Below the pieces are notes generated by a model. That model was given only the letters and a program-made list of their open reading frames with translations, was not told the origin of the DNA and ran no database searches. The position numbers and the translations under genes were made by a program. DNA of 64,000 nt from Hoylesella shahii DSM 15611 = JCM 12083 (lineage in GTDB: Bacteria; Bacteroidota; Bacteroidia; Bacteroidales; Bacteroidaceae): contig NZ_BAIZ01000010.1 of assembly GCF_000613445.1 (NCBI RefSeq), forward strand, positions 1-64,000, given 5' to 3'. Every line of letters begins with the position of its first letter. The first letter of the stretch is position 1. Positions 49,313 through 59,559 of the stretch are shown here, piece by piece.

Positions 49313-51070
49313 TTACCAACCAGGGTTTTGCAAGAGTTGTCCCTTGTCTACTTCTAGCTGTTTCAGCGGATGCAGATACGAGTGTCTGCTCCACGAACGG
49401 GTTTCAAACACATAGGGTTCGTAGTGCACATGAGTCTTATTTCCATCGGGCGACGAGATGTTCAGTCCGTACATTTTTCCTCTCATCACGCCTTCGTTCT
49501 CTGCAATCATCCATCTACGAATGTCCCAGAAGCGATGATCTTCGAACGCCAGTTCAACAGCGCGTTCGTTGCGAAGCTTTTCACGAAACTGTTCTTTGGT
49601 AAGCGTTGAGGGGAAGTTGGGCATGCCAGCGCGTTGTCTCACTTTGTTTACAGCGTCGAAGGCTTCTGCGGGAGGCGTGTCGGCATACTCGTTGAGTGCT
49701 TCGGCCAAGTTTAAGTATAGCTCTGCCATACGGAAGTTAATCCAATCTACGTTCACCGAGTTGAGCGGAGGCGTTACGCGCAGGGTGCGAGGTGCCCATT
49801 TGTGCAACAGGTGACGTGTTTTGTCGGTGCTAGAGCGGTGTGATCCACCGGGAAGGAAGTCGATAAAGGTTATCTCGTTGTTCCACGATGAACCATGATA
49901 AGCCACTGTTTGCTTGAAACGTGGGTCTAGCGTGTTGTAAATATCCATTAGATTGTTACCGCCTGCTGGGTTCCAGTCGGCTGGTGTTCCGTCTTTTTTC
50001 TCGTAATACTTCACGAAGTTAAAGGTAACATATAGTCCACCATCGCCCCACGATTTGTTCATAGCCCACACAGGGAGGTTGGCCACTAGTGGCAAACGGC
50101 TCACTTTGAGGTCGCGATATTTCTTATTGGCTAGAATTATCTCCACGTTATCAGGTTCGGCCCATACATTTTCGTAGTCTTGGTCGGGATTTCCGGTGTT
50201 CAGCAGGGCATAATGGCCTGTTGCTGTGGCCGTATTGAGGGCCTCTCTTGCAGCATCAGCGGCTTTCTTCCAGCGCTCTTTGTCGTAATTGCCATAGCAA
50301 ATCAGGTCTTCATGGCCAGGGAAGGGCATGTAAGGCGTGGCGGTGTTAAACAGCGGACTGGCTACATATAGCAGCACTCTACTCTTCAAAGCCAAGGCAG
50401 CAACGCGTGTGGCGCGTCCCACTTTGGTGTCATCGGTATAGTAATCGGGCAGAATGGCCGCAGCGCGGTCACAGTCTACCAATATCGAATCTACACATTC
50501 GGCAAACGAATTGCGTGGATGCAACGAGAAGTCTTTTGCATTTAGCACGTCGCGGATGATGGGCATGCCACCATAACGATATGTGCCTTCCCACAGAAGC
50601 ATGGCTCGCATGAAGTAAGCTTCGCCCTTAGCGCGCTTATTAAAGTCGGGGTCTCCAGCATCATAAGGCACTTTGTGCACATTTTGCAATATGCGATTAC
50701 ACACGCGCAGCACACTCCAGCGTTGGTAAAAACGGCTATCTTCGTCCCAGTCGATGCTATTGTTGTTATGATTGTCTACGTTCCAGGAAGAGTTTCCTTT
50801 AGCCCAAACAGCCACATCTTCGGCTTCGTCGCATGCCGAACCAAGAGTTGACGATGACCCAAGCCTTCTATCGGTGTTGCTTGTGCTGGCATTAAAGCCC
50901 AAAGGCAAACCTTGCGCATAGATGCCAGTGAGGTATTTCTCGGCCAAGGTGCGGTCGGCAAACACTTTATCCTCGTCTAACTCTACCGAGGGAGGTGTTT
51001 CAAGGAAGTCGGAACATGCCGTGGTCAATGCCACCAGCATGATGGATGATATATAGATGAACTTCTTCAT
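49313..51070 (-). CDS. SusD/RagB-like lipoprotein of the first SusCD pair
   Basis: Intact 585-residue glycan-binding lipoprotein. Signal peptide with lipobox LTTAC (residue 19), SDFLETPPSVELDEDKVFAD, SusD TPR helices (GEAYFMRAMLLWEGTYRYGG, TRVAALALKSRVLLYVASPL), and the conserved C-terminus (FRMAELYLNLAEALNEYADT, NERAVELAFEDHRFWDIRRW). It starts 5 bases after the SusC stop, so translation is probably coupled. Together with SusC at 51076 it makes the STN-containing import pair that is linked to FecR. Confidence 0.95.
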   Translation of the reverse strand: MKKFIYISSIMLVALTTACSDFLETPPSVELDEDKVFADRTLAEKYLTGIYAQGLPLGFNASTSNTDRRLGSSSTLGSACDEAEDVAVWAKGNSSWNVDNHNNNSIDWDEDSRFYQRWSVLRVCNRILQNVHKVPYDAGDPDFNKRAKGEAYFMRAMLLWEGTYRYGGMPIIRDVLNAKDFSLHPRNSFAECVDSILVDCDRAAAILPDYYTDDTKVGRATRVAALALKSRVLLYVASPLFNTATPYMPFPGHEDLICYGNYDKERWKKAADAAREALNTATATGHYALLNTGNPDQDYENVWAEPDNVEIILANKKYRDLKVSRLPLVANLPVWAMNKSWGDGGLYVTFNFVKYYEKKDGTPADWNPAGGNNLMDIYNTLDPRFKQTVAYHGSSWNNEITFIDFLPGGSHRSSTDKTRHLLHKWAPRTLRVTPPLNSVNVDWINFRMAELYLNLAEALNEYADTPPAEAFDAVNKVRQRAGMPNFPSTLTKEQFREKLRNERAVELAFEDHRFWDIRRWMIAENEGVMRGKMYGLNISSPDGNKTHVHYEPYVFETRSWSRHSYLHPLKQLEVDKGQLLQNPGW

Positions 51071-51075
51071 AATTG

Positions 51076-54000
51076 TCAGAAATTGATATTTAGACCGATA
51101 TTGTATATCTTTTGTAGCGGATAGGTGTTAATTTCCACGTTACCCCCTCGCGAAGGTGCCTCGGGGTCTAGGTCGATAACATCGCTCCAGGTAAGGAGAT
51201 TAGAGCCGCTAACATACAAGCGCACGCTTTGTACACCTAAGGGGCGCACCAATCTTTTGCCAAAGGTGTAACCCAATTCCACGTTTTTGAGGCGCAGGTA
51301 TTTGGCATCGCGTGTCCAGAGGTCAGAGTCTTTATAGTTATTGTCGGTGTCTTTGTTAGGACTTTGCGACAAGCGAGGGAAGCTAATGCGTTCGCCGCGA
51401 GCATATCTCTCGGCAGTCCAGCGCTCCAGTATCAGACTTTTAGCACTCTCTTTGCCATTGATGAAGGGCCAGAGCGAGCGTCCAAAGTATTTAATAGACA
51501 CGTTGGCTGCTCCTTGCAATAGTGCAGAGAGGTCGAAACCCTTCCAGCTTAATCCAAACGAGAAACCGTAAATAATTTCGGGCGTGGGCGAATAGCCAAT
51601 GGGCACCATGTCGTAATCGTCTATTTTGCCGTCTTTGTTCACGTCTACATAGCGCACATCACCTGGTTGCAATTTGTTTCCGCTCCATGCACTCACTGGT
51701 CTATCAAGAGCATTTACCTCTTCCCACGTGTTATAATATCCGTCAAAGAGCAGACCGTAGAATTGTCCCACGCGGCGTCCTGTTTCCATTTGGTAGGCGT
51801 ATTTCTTCTGTACTTCGTCTTTAAACAGCACTTTGTTGCGTGCAAACGAATAGTTGAAACGTGCCCAATAACGCAAGTCGCGTATATTGTTACGATAGTT
51901 CACATCTAATTCCCAACCTTTGTTTTCCATCTCGCCCATGTTGTAAGCTGGCAAGTTGGCACCTATCACCATTGATAGTGTGTTGCGGTTGGCCAAGATG
52001 TTGTTGCGATGCTCTTTAAAGAGGTCGAAAGCCACTGTAAGGTGGTTCTTCAAGAGGTTCATCTCAACACCAAAGTTCAGTTTTCGTGCCTTTTCCCAGG
52101 TTAGTTCGGGGTTTCCAATCTTGTTTTCAACCACCATCAACGAGTTAACGGGCTGCGAAGCCTTACCGAAATTATACTTGTTGATATCTTTGTTTTCGGC
52201 ATCGCCATACGAAGAGGGTAGATATAGGAAGCGGTCGCCACCAATCTTGTCGTTACCCACTTCGCCATAGGTGGCTCTAAGTTTTAAGAACACCACGTAA
52301 TCGTTCTTGGGGAAGAAGGGCTCTTCGCTCACAACCCAACCTGCCGACACAGCAGGGAAGAAACCAAACCTACGTCCTTTAGCAAAGTTTTCGGTTCCGT
52401 TGTAACCCATATTAAACTCGGCAAGGTAGCGCGAAGCATAATCGTAGGTAACCCTACCCACTACACCTTGATAGGCATTGGGCACTAAATACTGTAACGA
52501 GGGAGAATAATACTTGCTTTGGTTGTAAAGCAACAGTCCTGTTGTGTGGTGTTTTCCAAAAGTTTGGTCGTAGTGTAGGCCCACTTCGGCATATATCTTG
52601 CGATTTTTTCCATACGAAGAGGATGCGCCCCACACTGTTTCTTCCTCTTTAGGAATAAACACCACGCCACCTGCTACACTAGCATCGCGTTCGGGGGTGT
52701 AATAATGAATGCTCTTACGGAAACTCTTCCTACTGTAATAATAACTATCGAACGATATGCTACCATGTACCGAGAGTCCTTTAAGCAACCAACGGCTAAG
52801 GTCGTAATCCATTCTTAAGGTGGTATTCACGTTGTTTTTGCTGTCGGCATCATATCCATTGCCCAGCAACATGCCGTAAGGGTTCTGTTCGCCCAACACA
52901 TCTTGCAATCTAACCACCTTACCATCGATAAGTCCAGGAGAGCTTAGGGGGTTGGCCCACGATATTTCGCGCCATATAGTGCTGTTTCCCGAACCTGGTG
53001 TGCGCACGTTTTCAACCTGTGCAGCCAACTGCAAAGAGGCCTTAAAGTCTTTCGTGATGGTGAAATCAAGGTTAGAACGGAAGTTGAAACGCGCGTTATG
53101 AGCGTTTACATCGTGGTCGGCATCCACCTTGGTGTGGTTGTACATACCTTCTTGCGAATAATATCCTGCCGACACAAAATATTTCACACGGTCTGTTCCG
53201 CCTGTAAGCGTAAAGTTATGTTGTGTTCTTAGCGTGGTTTTGCGCAAGAAATCGCCCGTCCAGTCCATGTTGGGATGAAACAGCGGGTCGGTTCCATTGC
53301 GATAAAGTTCGATATCTTGGTCGCTAAAACGTGGCATATAGGCCGTTCCCGATGTGTAGCTGTCGTTCAGTTGTGCTTCGTTATACAGCATGGCATAATC
53401 GGCACTATTAAGATAAGAGGGAATAGCGGTGGGGCGTTGTATGGCCACATTACCCGAATAACTTAGCTGGGGCTTGCCCGTTTTACCTTTACGTGTGGTG
53501 ATAAGTATCACACCGTTGGCACCACGCACACCATAAATGGCTGTGGCCGAGGCGTCTTTAAGAATACTAACCGACTCGATTTCGTTTGGGTCGATACCGT
53601 TATAGTTGTCTCTTTCCACACCGTCAATCATCACCAATGGTGCGGTGTTGTCGGTAAAGGTGCTCACACCACGAATTAAGAGCGTAGAACCGTCTTCGCC
53701 AGGAGCACCACTGCGCTGCATGGCTATAAGTCCAGGCATTTTACCCACCAGCATGTTACTGATGTTTGCCTGTGGCGTTTGCACCAGGTCTTTTGTTGTA
53801 ACCGACGAGATGGCGCCCGTTACGCTGGCTTTCTTTTGTGTGCCATAACCCACAACCACCACTTCGTTAAGTTTCTTAGCTGCATCTTCGGCCATGGTAA
53901 TGCTCAGATGGTTTGTGTTTTTCACACTCACCTCTTGCGGAGCAAAGCCAATGTACGACACAGAGAGTGTGGCATTGGTAGGAACATCAAGAACAAACTC

Positions 54001-54495
54001 GCCATCCATGTTGGTAATAGTACCCTGATTGGTACCCTTCACCATAACGCTAGCGCCCACAATGGGTTCGCCAGTATCGTCTTTCACCACGCCCGATATT
54101 TTTTTGCCATCTTGATTTCGGCCCGTGGCGCCTAACTTTGGGGTGGTTTGGCGATTTGATGCATCATCGTTTTTGCGCACAAGCACCACCGTGTTGTTGT
54201 TAAACGAGAACTGCACACCCAGTGGTGTTAGCACTTGCGTCAACACTTTTTGCAGTGGTTGGCCGTTGCACACCATTGATACGCGCGTCTTAGGATTAAG
54301 CACGCTGTTGCGATACACAAACGTGAAGGGGGTTTGCTTCTCTACCTGCCTGATAAAGGTTGCAACCTCTTCGTTGTGAAGGTTGAGCGTTACGCGCTGT
54401 GTTTGCGCATTAAGCGTCTGAACCATCCACAAAAGCAAAGCTACAAGCAGCCACATGCGCTTGTCTTTGTGTTCACTTCTTCGGTTTCTAGTCAT
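51076..54495 (-). CDS. SusC-like TonB-dependent transporter with N-terminal STN signalling domain
   Basis: Intact 1139-residue receptor: signal peptide (about 11-31), STN domain (about 33-107, VTLNLHNEEVATFIRQVEKQ, TPLGVQFSFNNNTVVL), CarboxypepD_reg-like domain (about 131-205, ISGVVKDDTGEPIVGASVMV), TonB box region (NEVVVVGYGTQKKASVTG), plug (LVMIDGVERDNYNGIDPNEI, SILKDASATAIYGVRGANG), and a barrel ending YNIGLNINF. The STN domain normally contacts a FecR-type anti-sigma factor. fecR lies 84 bases upstream, so substrate binding may be signalled to transcription. It is paired with the SusD gene 5 bases downstream. Confidence 0.95.
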   Translation of the reverse strand: MTRNRRSEHKDKRMWLLVALLLWMVQTLNAQTQRVTLNLHNEEVATFIRQVEKQTPFTFVYRNSVLNPKTRVSMVCNGQPLQKVLTQVLTPLGVQFSFNNNTVVLVRKNDDASNRQTTPKLGATGRNQDGKKISGVVKDDTGEPIVGASVMVKGTNQGTITNMDGEFVLDVPTNATLSVSYIGFAPQEVSVKNTNHLSITMAEDAAKKLNEVVVVGYGTQKKASVTGAISSVTTKDLVQTPQANISNMLVGKMPGLIAMQRSGAPGEDGSTLLIRGVSTFTDNTAPLVMIDGVERDNYNGIDPNEIESVSILKDASATAIYGVRGANGVILITTRKGKTGKPQLSYSGNVAIQRPTAIPSYLNSADYAMLYNEAQLNDSYTSGTAYMPRFSDQDIELYRNGTDPLFHPNMDWTGDFLRKTTLRTQHNFTLTGGTDRVKYFVSAGYYSQEGMYNHTKVDADHDVNAHNARFNFRSNLDFTITKDFKASLQLAAQVENVRTPGSGNSTIWREISWANPLSSPGLIDGKVVRLQDVLGEQNPYGMLLGNGYDADSKNNVNTTLRMDYDLSRWLLKGLSVHGSISFDSYYYSRKSFRKSIHYYTPERDASVAGGVVFIPKEEETVWGASSSYGKNRKIYAEVGLHYDQTFGKHHTTGLLLYNQSKYYSPSLQYLVPNAYQGVVGRVTYDYASRYLAEFNMGYNGTENFAKGRRFGFFPAVSAGWVVSEEPFFPKNDYVVFLKLRATYGEVGNDKIGGDRFLYLPSSYGDAENKDINKYNFGKASQPVNSLMVVENKIGNPELTWEKARKLNFGVEMNLLKNHLTVAFDLFKEHRNNILANRNTLSMVIGANLPAYNMGEMENKGWELDVNYRNNIRDLRYWARFNYSFARNKVLFKDEVQKKYAYQMETGRRVGQFYGLLFDGYYNTWEEVNALDRPVSAWSGNKLQPGDVRYVDVNKDGKIDDYDMVPIGYSPTPEIIYGFSFGLSWKGFDLSALLQGAANVSIKYFGRSLWPFINGKESAKSLILERWTAERYARGERISFPRLSQSPNKDTDNNYKDSDLWTRDAKYLRLKNVELGYTFGKRLVRPLGVQSVRLYVSGSNLLTWSDVIDLDPEAPSRGGNVEINTYPLQKIYNIGLNINF

Positions 54496-54579
54496 TTTGG
54501 AAGTATTTAGATTTCTTGTTTTAGGGAGTTATGTTCATTGCTTGCTATGCCCTTTGGGGCTTAAGCGCGCTTTAAACCC

Positions 54580-55532
54580 TCACTCCACAATGATTTTATC
54601 TCCTTGTTTACGATAGGTAAAGCCATATTGCATGCTCAAGCTGTGCAACACGCTCTCTAGTGTTTCGTTGTAAAACGAACCTGTTAGCAGGTCGCCTCCT
54701 ATACGTGGCCTAGCCAACTGCAGTTGCACACCATACCAATTGGCTATCTGTTGCAGCACATCATCGAGTGGTGTAGAACTAAACACCAAATAGCCTTCTT
54801 TCCATCCGGCATCCCGATGTAGGTCGTTGGGCATACATCTTAGCGCTGCAGTGTCTGCCGTGTACACAGCCTTTTGTCCGGGTTTCATGCGATAGGGGCG
54901 GTTAAGGTTGTTGGCCGTGAGGCGCACCGCACCCGAGAAAAGGGCTGTTTCTACCCTCTCACGGGTTGTTTTCACGTTAAATCGAGTGCCAAGCACCTCT
55001 ACTTGCATGCCTTTTACGCGCACATGAAAAGGACAATTGGCATCTTTAGCCACATCAAAAAAAGCCTCGCCACTGTTAAGCACCACTTCGCGACGCTCGC
55101 CTGGCACCACATCATAGCACAAATTTGTGCCCCCATTAAGGTCGATGCGTGTGCCATCAGGCAACACCGCACTAGCTTTCTGCCCTGGTTTCACGGTGAT
55201 GGTGGCATAATGTCGCACTGTGGCGTTGCTCATGGCATACCACGTGTAGCTCCAATCATCACAAATAGCAGCACAATGGCCGCTGCCACGTAGCGCAACT
55301 TAAAACTTTTGCGCTGTGTTTTGGTTTCTCTTTCAATATTCTCTAACACACGCTGCTTGGCGTCGAATGGCATTTGTGTTGCCTCCGAAGCATTAACAAA
55401 GTCGAGACACATCAAGTCCCACAGGTCGTCGTCGGCTGTTTCGGCCACCAATTGCCTAAACTCCTCCAACTCCTCGGCCGATAATTCGCCTCGCAAATAG
55501 CGTTGATATAATATGTCTATGGTATTTGCCAT
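54580..55532 (-). CDS. FecR-family anti-sigma factor (one frameshift)
   Basis: Inner-membrane anti-sigma factor, about 317 residues. The cytoplasmic N-terminus (IDILYQRYLRGELSAEELEE) is the sigma-binding part. One transmembrane segment follows (LRYVAAAIVLLFVMIGAT, about 78-97), then the periplasmic FecR domain (TVKPGQKASAVLPDGTRIDL, SGEAFFDVAKDANCPFHVRV, LGTRFNVK) and a C-terminal STN-like FecR_C (FSSTPLDDVLQQIANWYGVQ). The frame breaks near 55240: one missing base before ACGTGGTATGCC separates MIGAT from TWYAMSNATVRHYATIT. It precedes the STN-containing SusC. The usual ECF sigma gene immediately upstream is not found in the 840 bases before it. Confidence 0.9.
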
Positions 55533-55664
55533 AACTGTTTTTTGTTATTGCTTATACGTGGAAGAATGTTTTTAGTACTACATTTTAATATCTGTTAATA
55601 CTTTAAACAACAAGGAAAGAAAGCCTGAAGGGAGCAAACGATGTGGATTAAACTCAAATCAGCT

Positions 55665-55775
55665 GTTTGAGCTATGTAGATTTTGGGTTTTGTTGAGCAC
55701 ATTGTCTGTGTTATTCGTCAAACTGTAGTGCACCACGCCACATGAATAACACGGGCATGATGCCGACCTGAAAAC
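55665..55775 (+). repeat. MITE-like repeat, partial copy left of the GH95 genes
   Basis: GTAGATTTTGGGTTTTGTTG, AGCACATTGTCTGTG and ATGATGCCGAC correspond to the core of the full element at 35381. The inner stem is TGTTATTC/GAATAACA here instead of CTGTATTTG/CAAATACAG, so the arms differ but still pair. The terminal repeats are degraded. Confidence 0.5.
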
Positions 55776-56272
55776 GAGGGATGAACAAGAAACAATGAAA
55801 ACCAGATAAAAACAAATGCGCAGCAACTGTTTAATTGCTAAAGCTCAAACATTATTTTCTAATTCACACCTTTACTTTTATAATAATGAAATGCCAACTA
55901 ATAGCGCCAACCAACAAAGAAAGCCTAATTTATCAGCTTAAGAATTAAAATTATTAATAATTCTATGGTTAATATAAAATAAATCTGTAAATTTGTCTTC
56001 GGTATTTACACGGAAGTCTGTTTGTATTTAATGTTTTCAGCAATATCTTAATTACAACGCTTACTATTTACCATTTAAGTTAATATATTTAAAGATAACC
56101 CCCATTGACTTGTTGTAGATGTGAATTTTATTTGAGCTTATCAGCTATTCTGCGCAATAGCATCATATAGTTGTTTATATTTACAAAGCCATAAATGGGA
56201 CCCTAAATTCATAGACATTGAAAAAGTTTACATCCATAAAATCAGATTGTTTTACCACACAAAATATTTCAG
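55776..56272. other. A/T-rich gap with no recognised gene
   Basis: About 500 A/T-rich bases between the repeat copy and the plus-strand promoter. No coding frame with a signal or motif. In particular no ECF sigma-factor gene (no region 2 or region 4 pattern) is seen on either strand. Confidence 0.5.
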
Positions 56273-56280
56273 TTACTTTG
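56247..56280 (+). promoter_or_regulatory. Possible promoter of the small exported protein and GH95
   Basis: TTACTTTG (56273-56280) is one mismatch from TAnnTTTG, with TTG at 56247-56249 about 23 bases upstream. The first ATG is 91 bases downstream. Confidence 0.35.
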
Positions 56281-56370
56281 TTCTCAACTCCATAACATTC
56301 TTTTGTTTTAATCTCTAAATTCCTTTAAGAGATTTACTACAATTAAGCAATCAATAAAACGCAGATAATA

Positions 56371-56670
56371 ATGAAAATCAATAAACTTGTTACCATTGCA
56401 TTGATGGTATTATCGGTTATTAGTTTCCAAGCTGCTCGGGCACAGTCTTTACCCACTTCTAGCAAATGGCATGGGGAAAAAGTAACGCTTGTAGTTGAGA
56501 CTTCCGAACGCCTTGCAGGGCTGCACCATGTCTTGAGGCTTACTGCTGACCCCACCAATAAAGAAGGTCTTGTTTTTGTTGGTTTAAGAATGCGTGGCTC
56601 TTCGGCTGTTATATCCTTCTGTCTGATTTCTGATGATGAAACAGTTGGTCTCTTCGACTATGAAAAATAA
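56371..56670 (+). CDS. Small exported protein of unknown function upstream of GH95
   Basis: Not recognised. The 99-residue frame begins with a clear signal peptide (MKINKLVTIALMVLSVISFQ, then AARAQS) and continues WHGEKVTLVVETSERLAGLH and FVGLRMRGSSAVISFCL. Near its end another frame gives NKRAIQELNIQIENILKKKK before a stop at 56731, so the true C-terminus may lie there after one missing base, as in several neighbours. It is followed by the GH95 start at 56741 and may be co-transcribed. It could also be the eroded 5' part of a larger secreted protein. Confidence 0.5.
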   Translation: MKINKLVTIALMVLSVISFQAARAQSLPTSSKWHGEKVTLVVETSERLAGLHHVLRLTADPTNKEGLVFVGLRMRGSSAVISFCLISDDETVGLFDYEK

Positions 56671-56740
56671 ACGAGCTATTCAAGAGCTTAACATTCAAAT
56701 TGAAAATATACTGAAGAAAAAGAAGTTCTAATCTATCGTA

Positions 56741-59226
56741 ATGAAAAGATATATTATTTAGCAATCATGCTTAGCGTTGCATACGCTGCAAACGCAACAG
56801 ACTTTAAAGGTGGGCTTACCATTTGGTTTGATAGACCTACTACGTTAGCAAACAAAGCTATTTGGTGGGGACATGCCCCCGAAATGTGGAAAGGTGAGAA
56901 CAAACCTGAATCTGCTGGAGACACTGCCCAAAATCCAGATGCTGAGTGGGAATCTCAATCTCTACCCCTTGGAAATGGCAGTTTGGGTGCAAATATTATG
57001 GGTTCTATTGAAGCTGAACGCATCACATTCAATGAAAAAACCCTATGGCGTGGTGGTCCAAATACGTCAGCTGGCACTGATGCCTATTGGAATGTCAACA
57101 AACAGTCGGCACATTATTTAAATGAAATCCGTAAGGCTTTCCTTGAGGGCGACGAAAAGAAGGCTGCATTGTTGACTTGCAAGAACTTTAATAGTACTGT
57201 TCCTTACGAATCGTGGAAGGAAAAGCCTTTTCGCTTTGGAAATTTCACCACCATGGGTGAATTTTACATCGAGACAGGCTTGAGTTCTATCGGTATGACC
57301 GAGTATAAACGTGCTCTTTCTTTGGATTCTGCGTTGGCAATGGTGCAGTTTAAGAAAGATGGCGTGAGATATCAACGCAACTATTTCATCTCCTATCCAA
57401 ATAATGTTATGGTTATTCGGTTTAAGGCCGACCAACCTGGTAAGCAAAATTTGGTTTTCAGCTACGAAGCAAACCCTGTGTCAACGGGTAAGATGGAAGC
57501 CGACGGAAGCAATGGCTTGGTGTATAAGGCGCATCTCGACAACAACCAAATGGAGTATGTAATCCGCATTAAGGCTTTAAATCAAGGCGGCACTATCAGT
57601 AATGATAATGGCAAATTCACGATTAAAGGCGCCAATGAGGTTGTTTTCTTGATTACAGCTGATACGGACTATAAAGTTAACTTCAATCCTGATTTTAACG
57701 ACCCAAAAACATACGTAGGTGTTAATCCCTCTGAAACAACTTCCACATGGATGAAAAATGCTCTCGCACTAGGCTATGATGCTTTACTTGAGGCACACTA
57801 TAAGGATTATGCGTCGCTTTTCAAACGCGTTTCCTTGACGCTGAATGATGGGAAAAGCACAAACGACATCTCAACACCACAACGCTTGAAAAACTATCGC
57901 AATGGCAAGGAAGATTTTTACCTAGAGGAACTTTACTATCAGTTTGGACGATATTTGCTAATTGCTAGTTCAAGGCCAGGAAGTCTGCCTGCTAACTTGC
58001 AAGGGATGTGGCACAATAATGTGGACGGACCCTGGCGTGTAGACTATCATAATAATATCAACATACAGATGAATTATTGGCCAGCTAGTTCTACTAACTT
58101 ATCAGAATGCACGCTCCCACTGATAGATTTTATTCATACGCTAGTAAAACCTGGTGAGAAGACTGCAAAGGCTTATTTTGGCGCTAGAGGTTGGACTGCG
58201 TCTATCTCTGGTAACATCTTTGGGTTTACTGCTCCTTTTGAAAGCGAAGACATGTCGTGGAACTTCAACCCTATGGCTGGGCCATGGCTTGCTACGCATG
58301 TATGGGAATACTACGACTATACTCGAGATAAGAAGTTCTTAAAGGATGTTGGATACGCTCTTATCAAGAGCAGTGCTATCTTTGCATCTGATTATCTATG
58401 GAAGAAGCCAAATGGTATTTATACTGCTGCTCCTTCTACTTCGCCTGAACATGGACCTATTGACGAGGGTACAACCTTCGTACATGCAGTAATTCGTGAA
58501 ATCCTAACCGATGCAATAGATGCTTCAAAGGTGTTGGGCGTAGATAAAAAGGAGCGTAAACAATGGGAAGAAGTATTGAAAAATATCGCGCCATATAAGG
58601 TGGGACGCTATGGGCAATTGCTGGAATGGTCGAAGGATATTGATGACCCCAAAGACGATCACCGACACGTAAACCATTTATTCGGTTTACATCCTGGACA
58701 TACCATTTCGCCTATTACGACGCCGGTGCTAGCAGAAGCGTCTAAAGTGGTACTAAATCATCGTGGTGATGGGGCTACAGGATGGAGTATGGGGTGGAAA
58801 CTCAACCAATGGGCACGCCTTCATGATGGAAATCGTGCTTATAAACTCTTTGGAAACTTGCTGAAAAATGGAACGCTAGACAACCTTTGGGACACGCATC
58901 CACCTTTTCAAATCGATGGAAATTTTGGAGGTACTGCTGGTGTTACCGAAATGCTGATGCAAAGTCACATGGGCTTTATACACTTACTTCCTGCACTACC
59001 AGACGCTTGGAAAGATGGAGAAGTGAAAGGGCTTTGCGCTAAGGGCAACTTTGAATTAGATATCTGCTGGAAAAATGGTAATCTATTTGCTGTTACCATT
59101 CGTTCGAAGAATGGTGGTAACTGTGAAGTAAGATACAAAGATGATATTTTTGTATTGAAAACTGCCAAAGGAAAGACTTACACACTAAACTATCTCAACG
59201 GAAAGCTTGCTCTAAATAACCATTAA
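56741..59226 (+). CDS. Glycoside hydrolase family 95 alpha-L-fucosidase (start frameshifted)
   Basis: Inverting alpha-1,2-L-fucosidase-type enzyme, about 828 residues. The signal peptide MKRYII / LAIMLSVAYAANA is split by one missing T near 56758; without it translation would start inside the signal at 56767. N-terminal GH65N-like beta domain (ESQSLPLGNGSLGANIMGSI, ERITFNEKTLWRGGP), then the alpha/alpha-6 barrel with DYHNNINIQMNYWPAS (the Asn pair that activates water), STSPEHGPIDEGTTF (general acid region) and HPPFQIDGNFGG (catalytic-site Asp), and a C-terminal beta domain. Likely removes terminal fucose from host or dietary glycans, probably in the periplasm. The neighbourhood looks more A/T-rich than the flanking operons, and repeat copies sit on both sides. 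Confidence 0.92.
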
Positions 59227-59250
59227 TTGGGGGTTTTGATATAACGAAGA

Positions 59251-59291
59251 CAAAGGAATTGGTTCAACTACCGATTCCTTTGTTTTTTTTT
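59251..59291 (+). terminator. Terminator of the GH95 gene
   Basis: CAAAGGAAT (59251-59259) and ATTCCTTTG (59274-59282) form a perfect 9-bp stem with a 14-base loop, followed by a run of nine Ts. About 25 bases after the stop codon. Confidence 0.9.
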
Positions 59292-59410
59292 CCACATCCC
59301 CAAAGGCATCTTTTTGACCTTTGCGCCTACTGCTTCGTTTGCTTGTATGTAGGCATCGTGCTTGTGTTATGCTTTTGGTGTGGTGTGCAATAGGGCGTAA
59401 AGAACAACAC

Positions 59411-59470
59411 TGGAGATGTGCTTAACAATACACAAAATCTAAACGGCTCTAACAACTAATGGGGAATAAA
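59411..59470 (-). repeat. MITE-like repeat, partial copy right of the GH95 gene
   Basis: Read on the minus strand: TTCCCCATTAGTTGTTAGAG, then CCGTTTAGATTTTGTGTATT and GTTAAGCACATCTC. This follows the left end and core of the full element at 35381. Orientation is opposite to the copy at 55665, so the GH95 segment is bracketed by inverted copies. Confidence 0.5.
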
Positions 59471-59559
59471 GCTGTGTCTTTGCTTTATTGAAGCAAAGCG
59501 ACTACATCGATACTGTAAAATGTAAAGTTTTATGTTTAAAAATTAACACAAAAAGAGGC

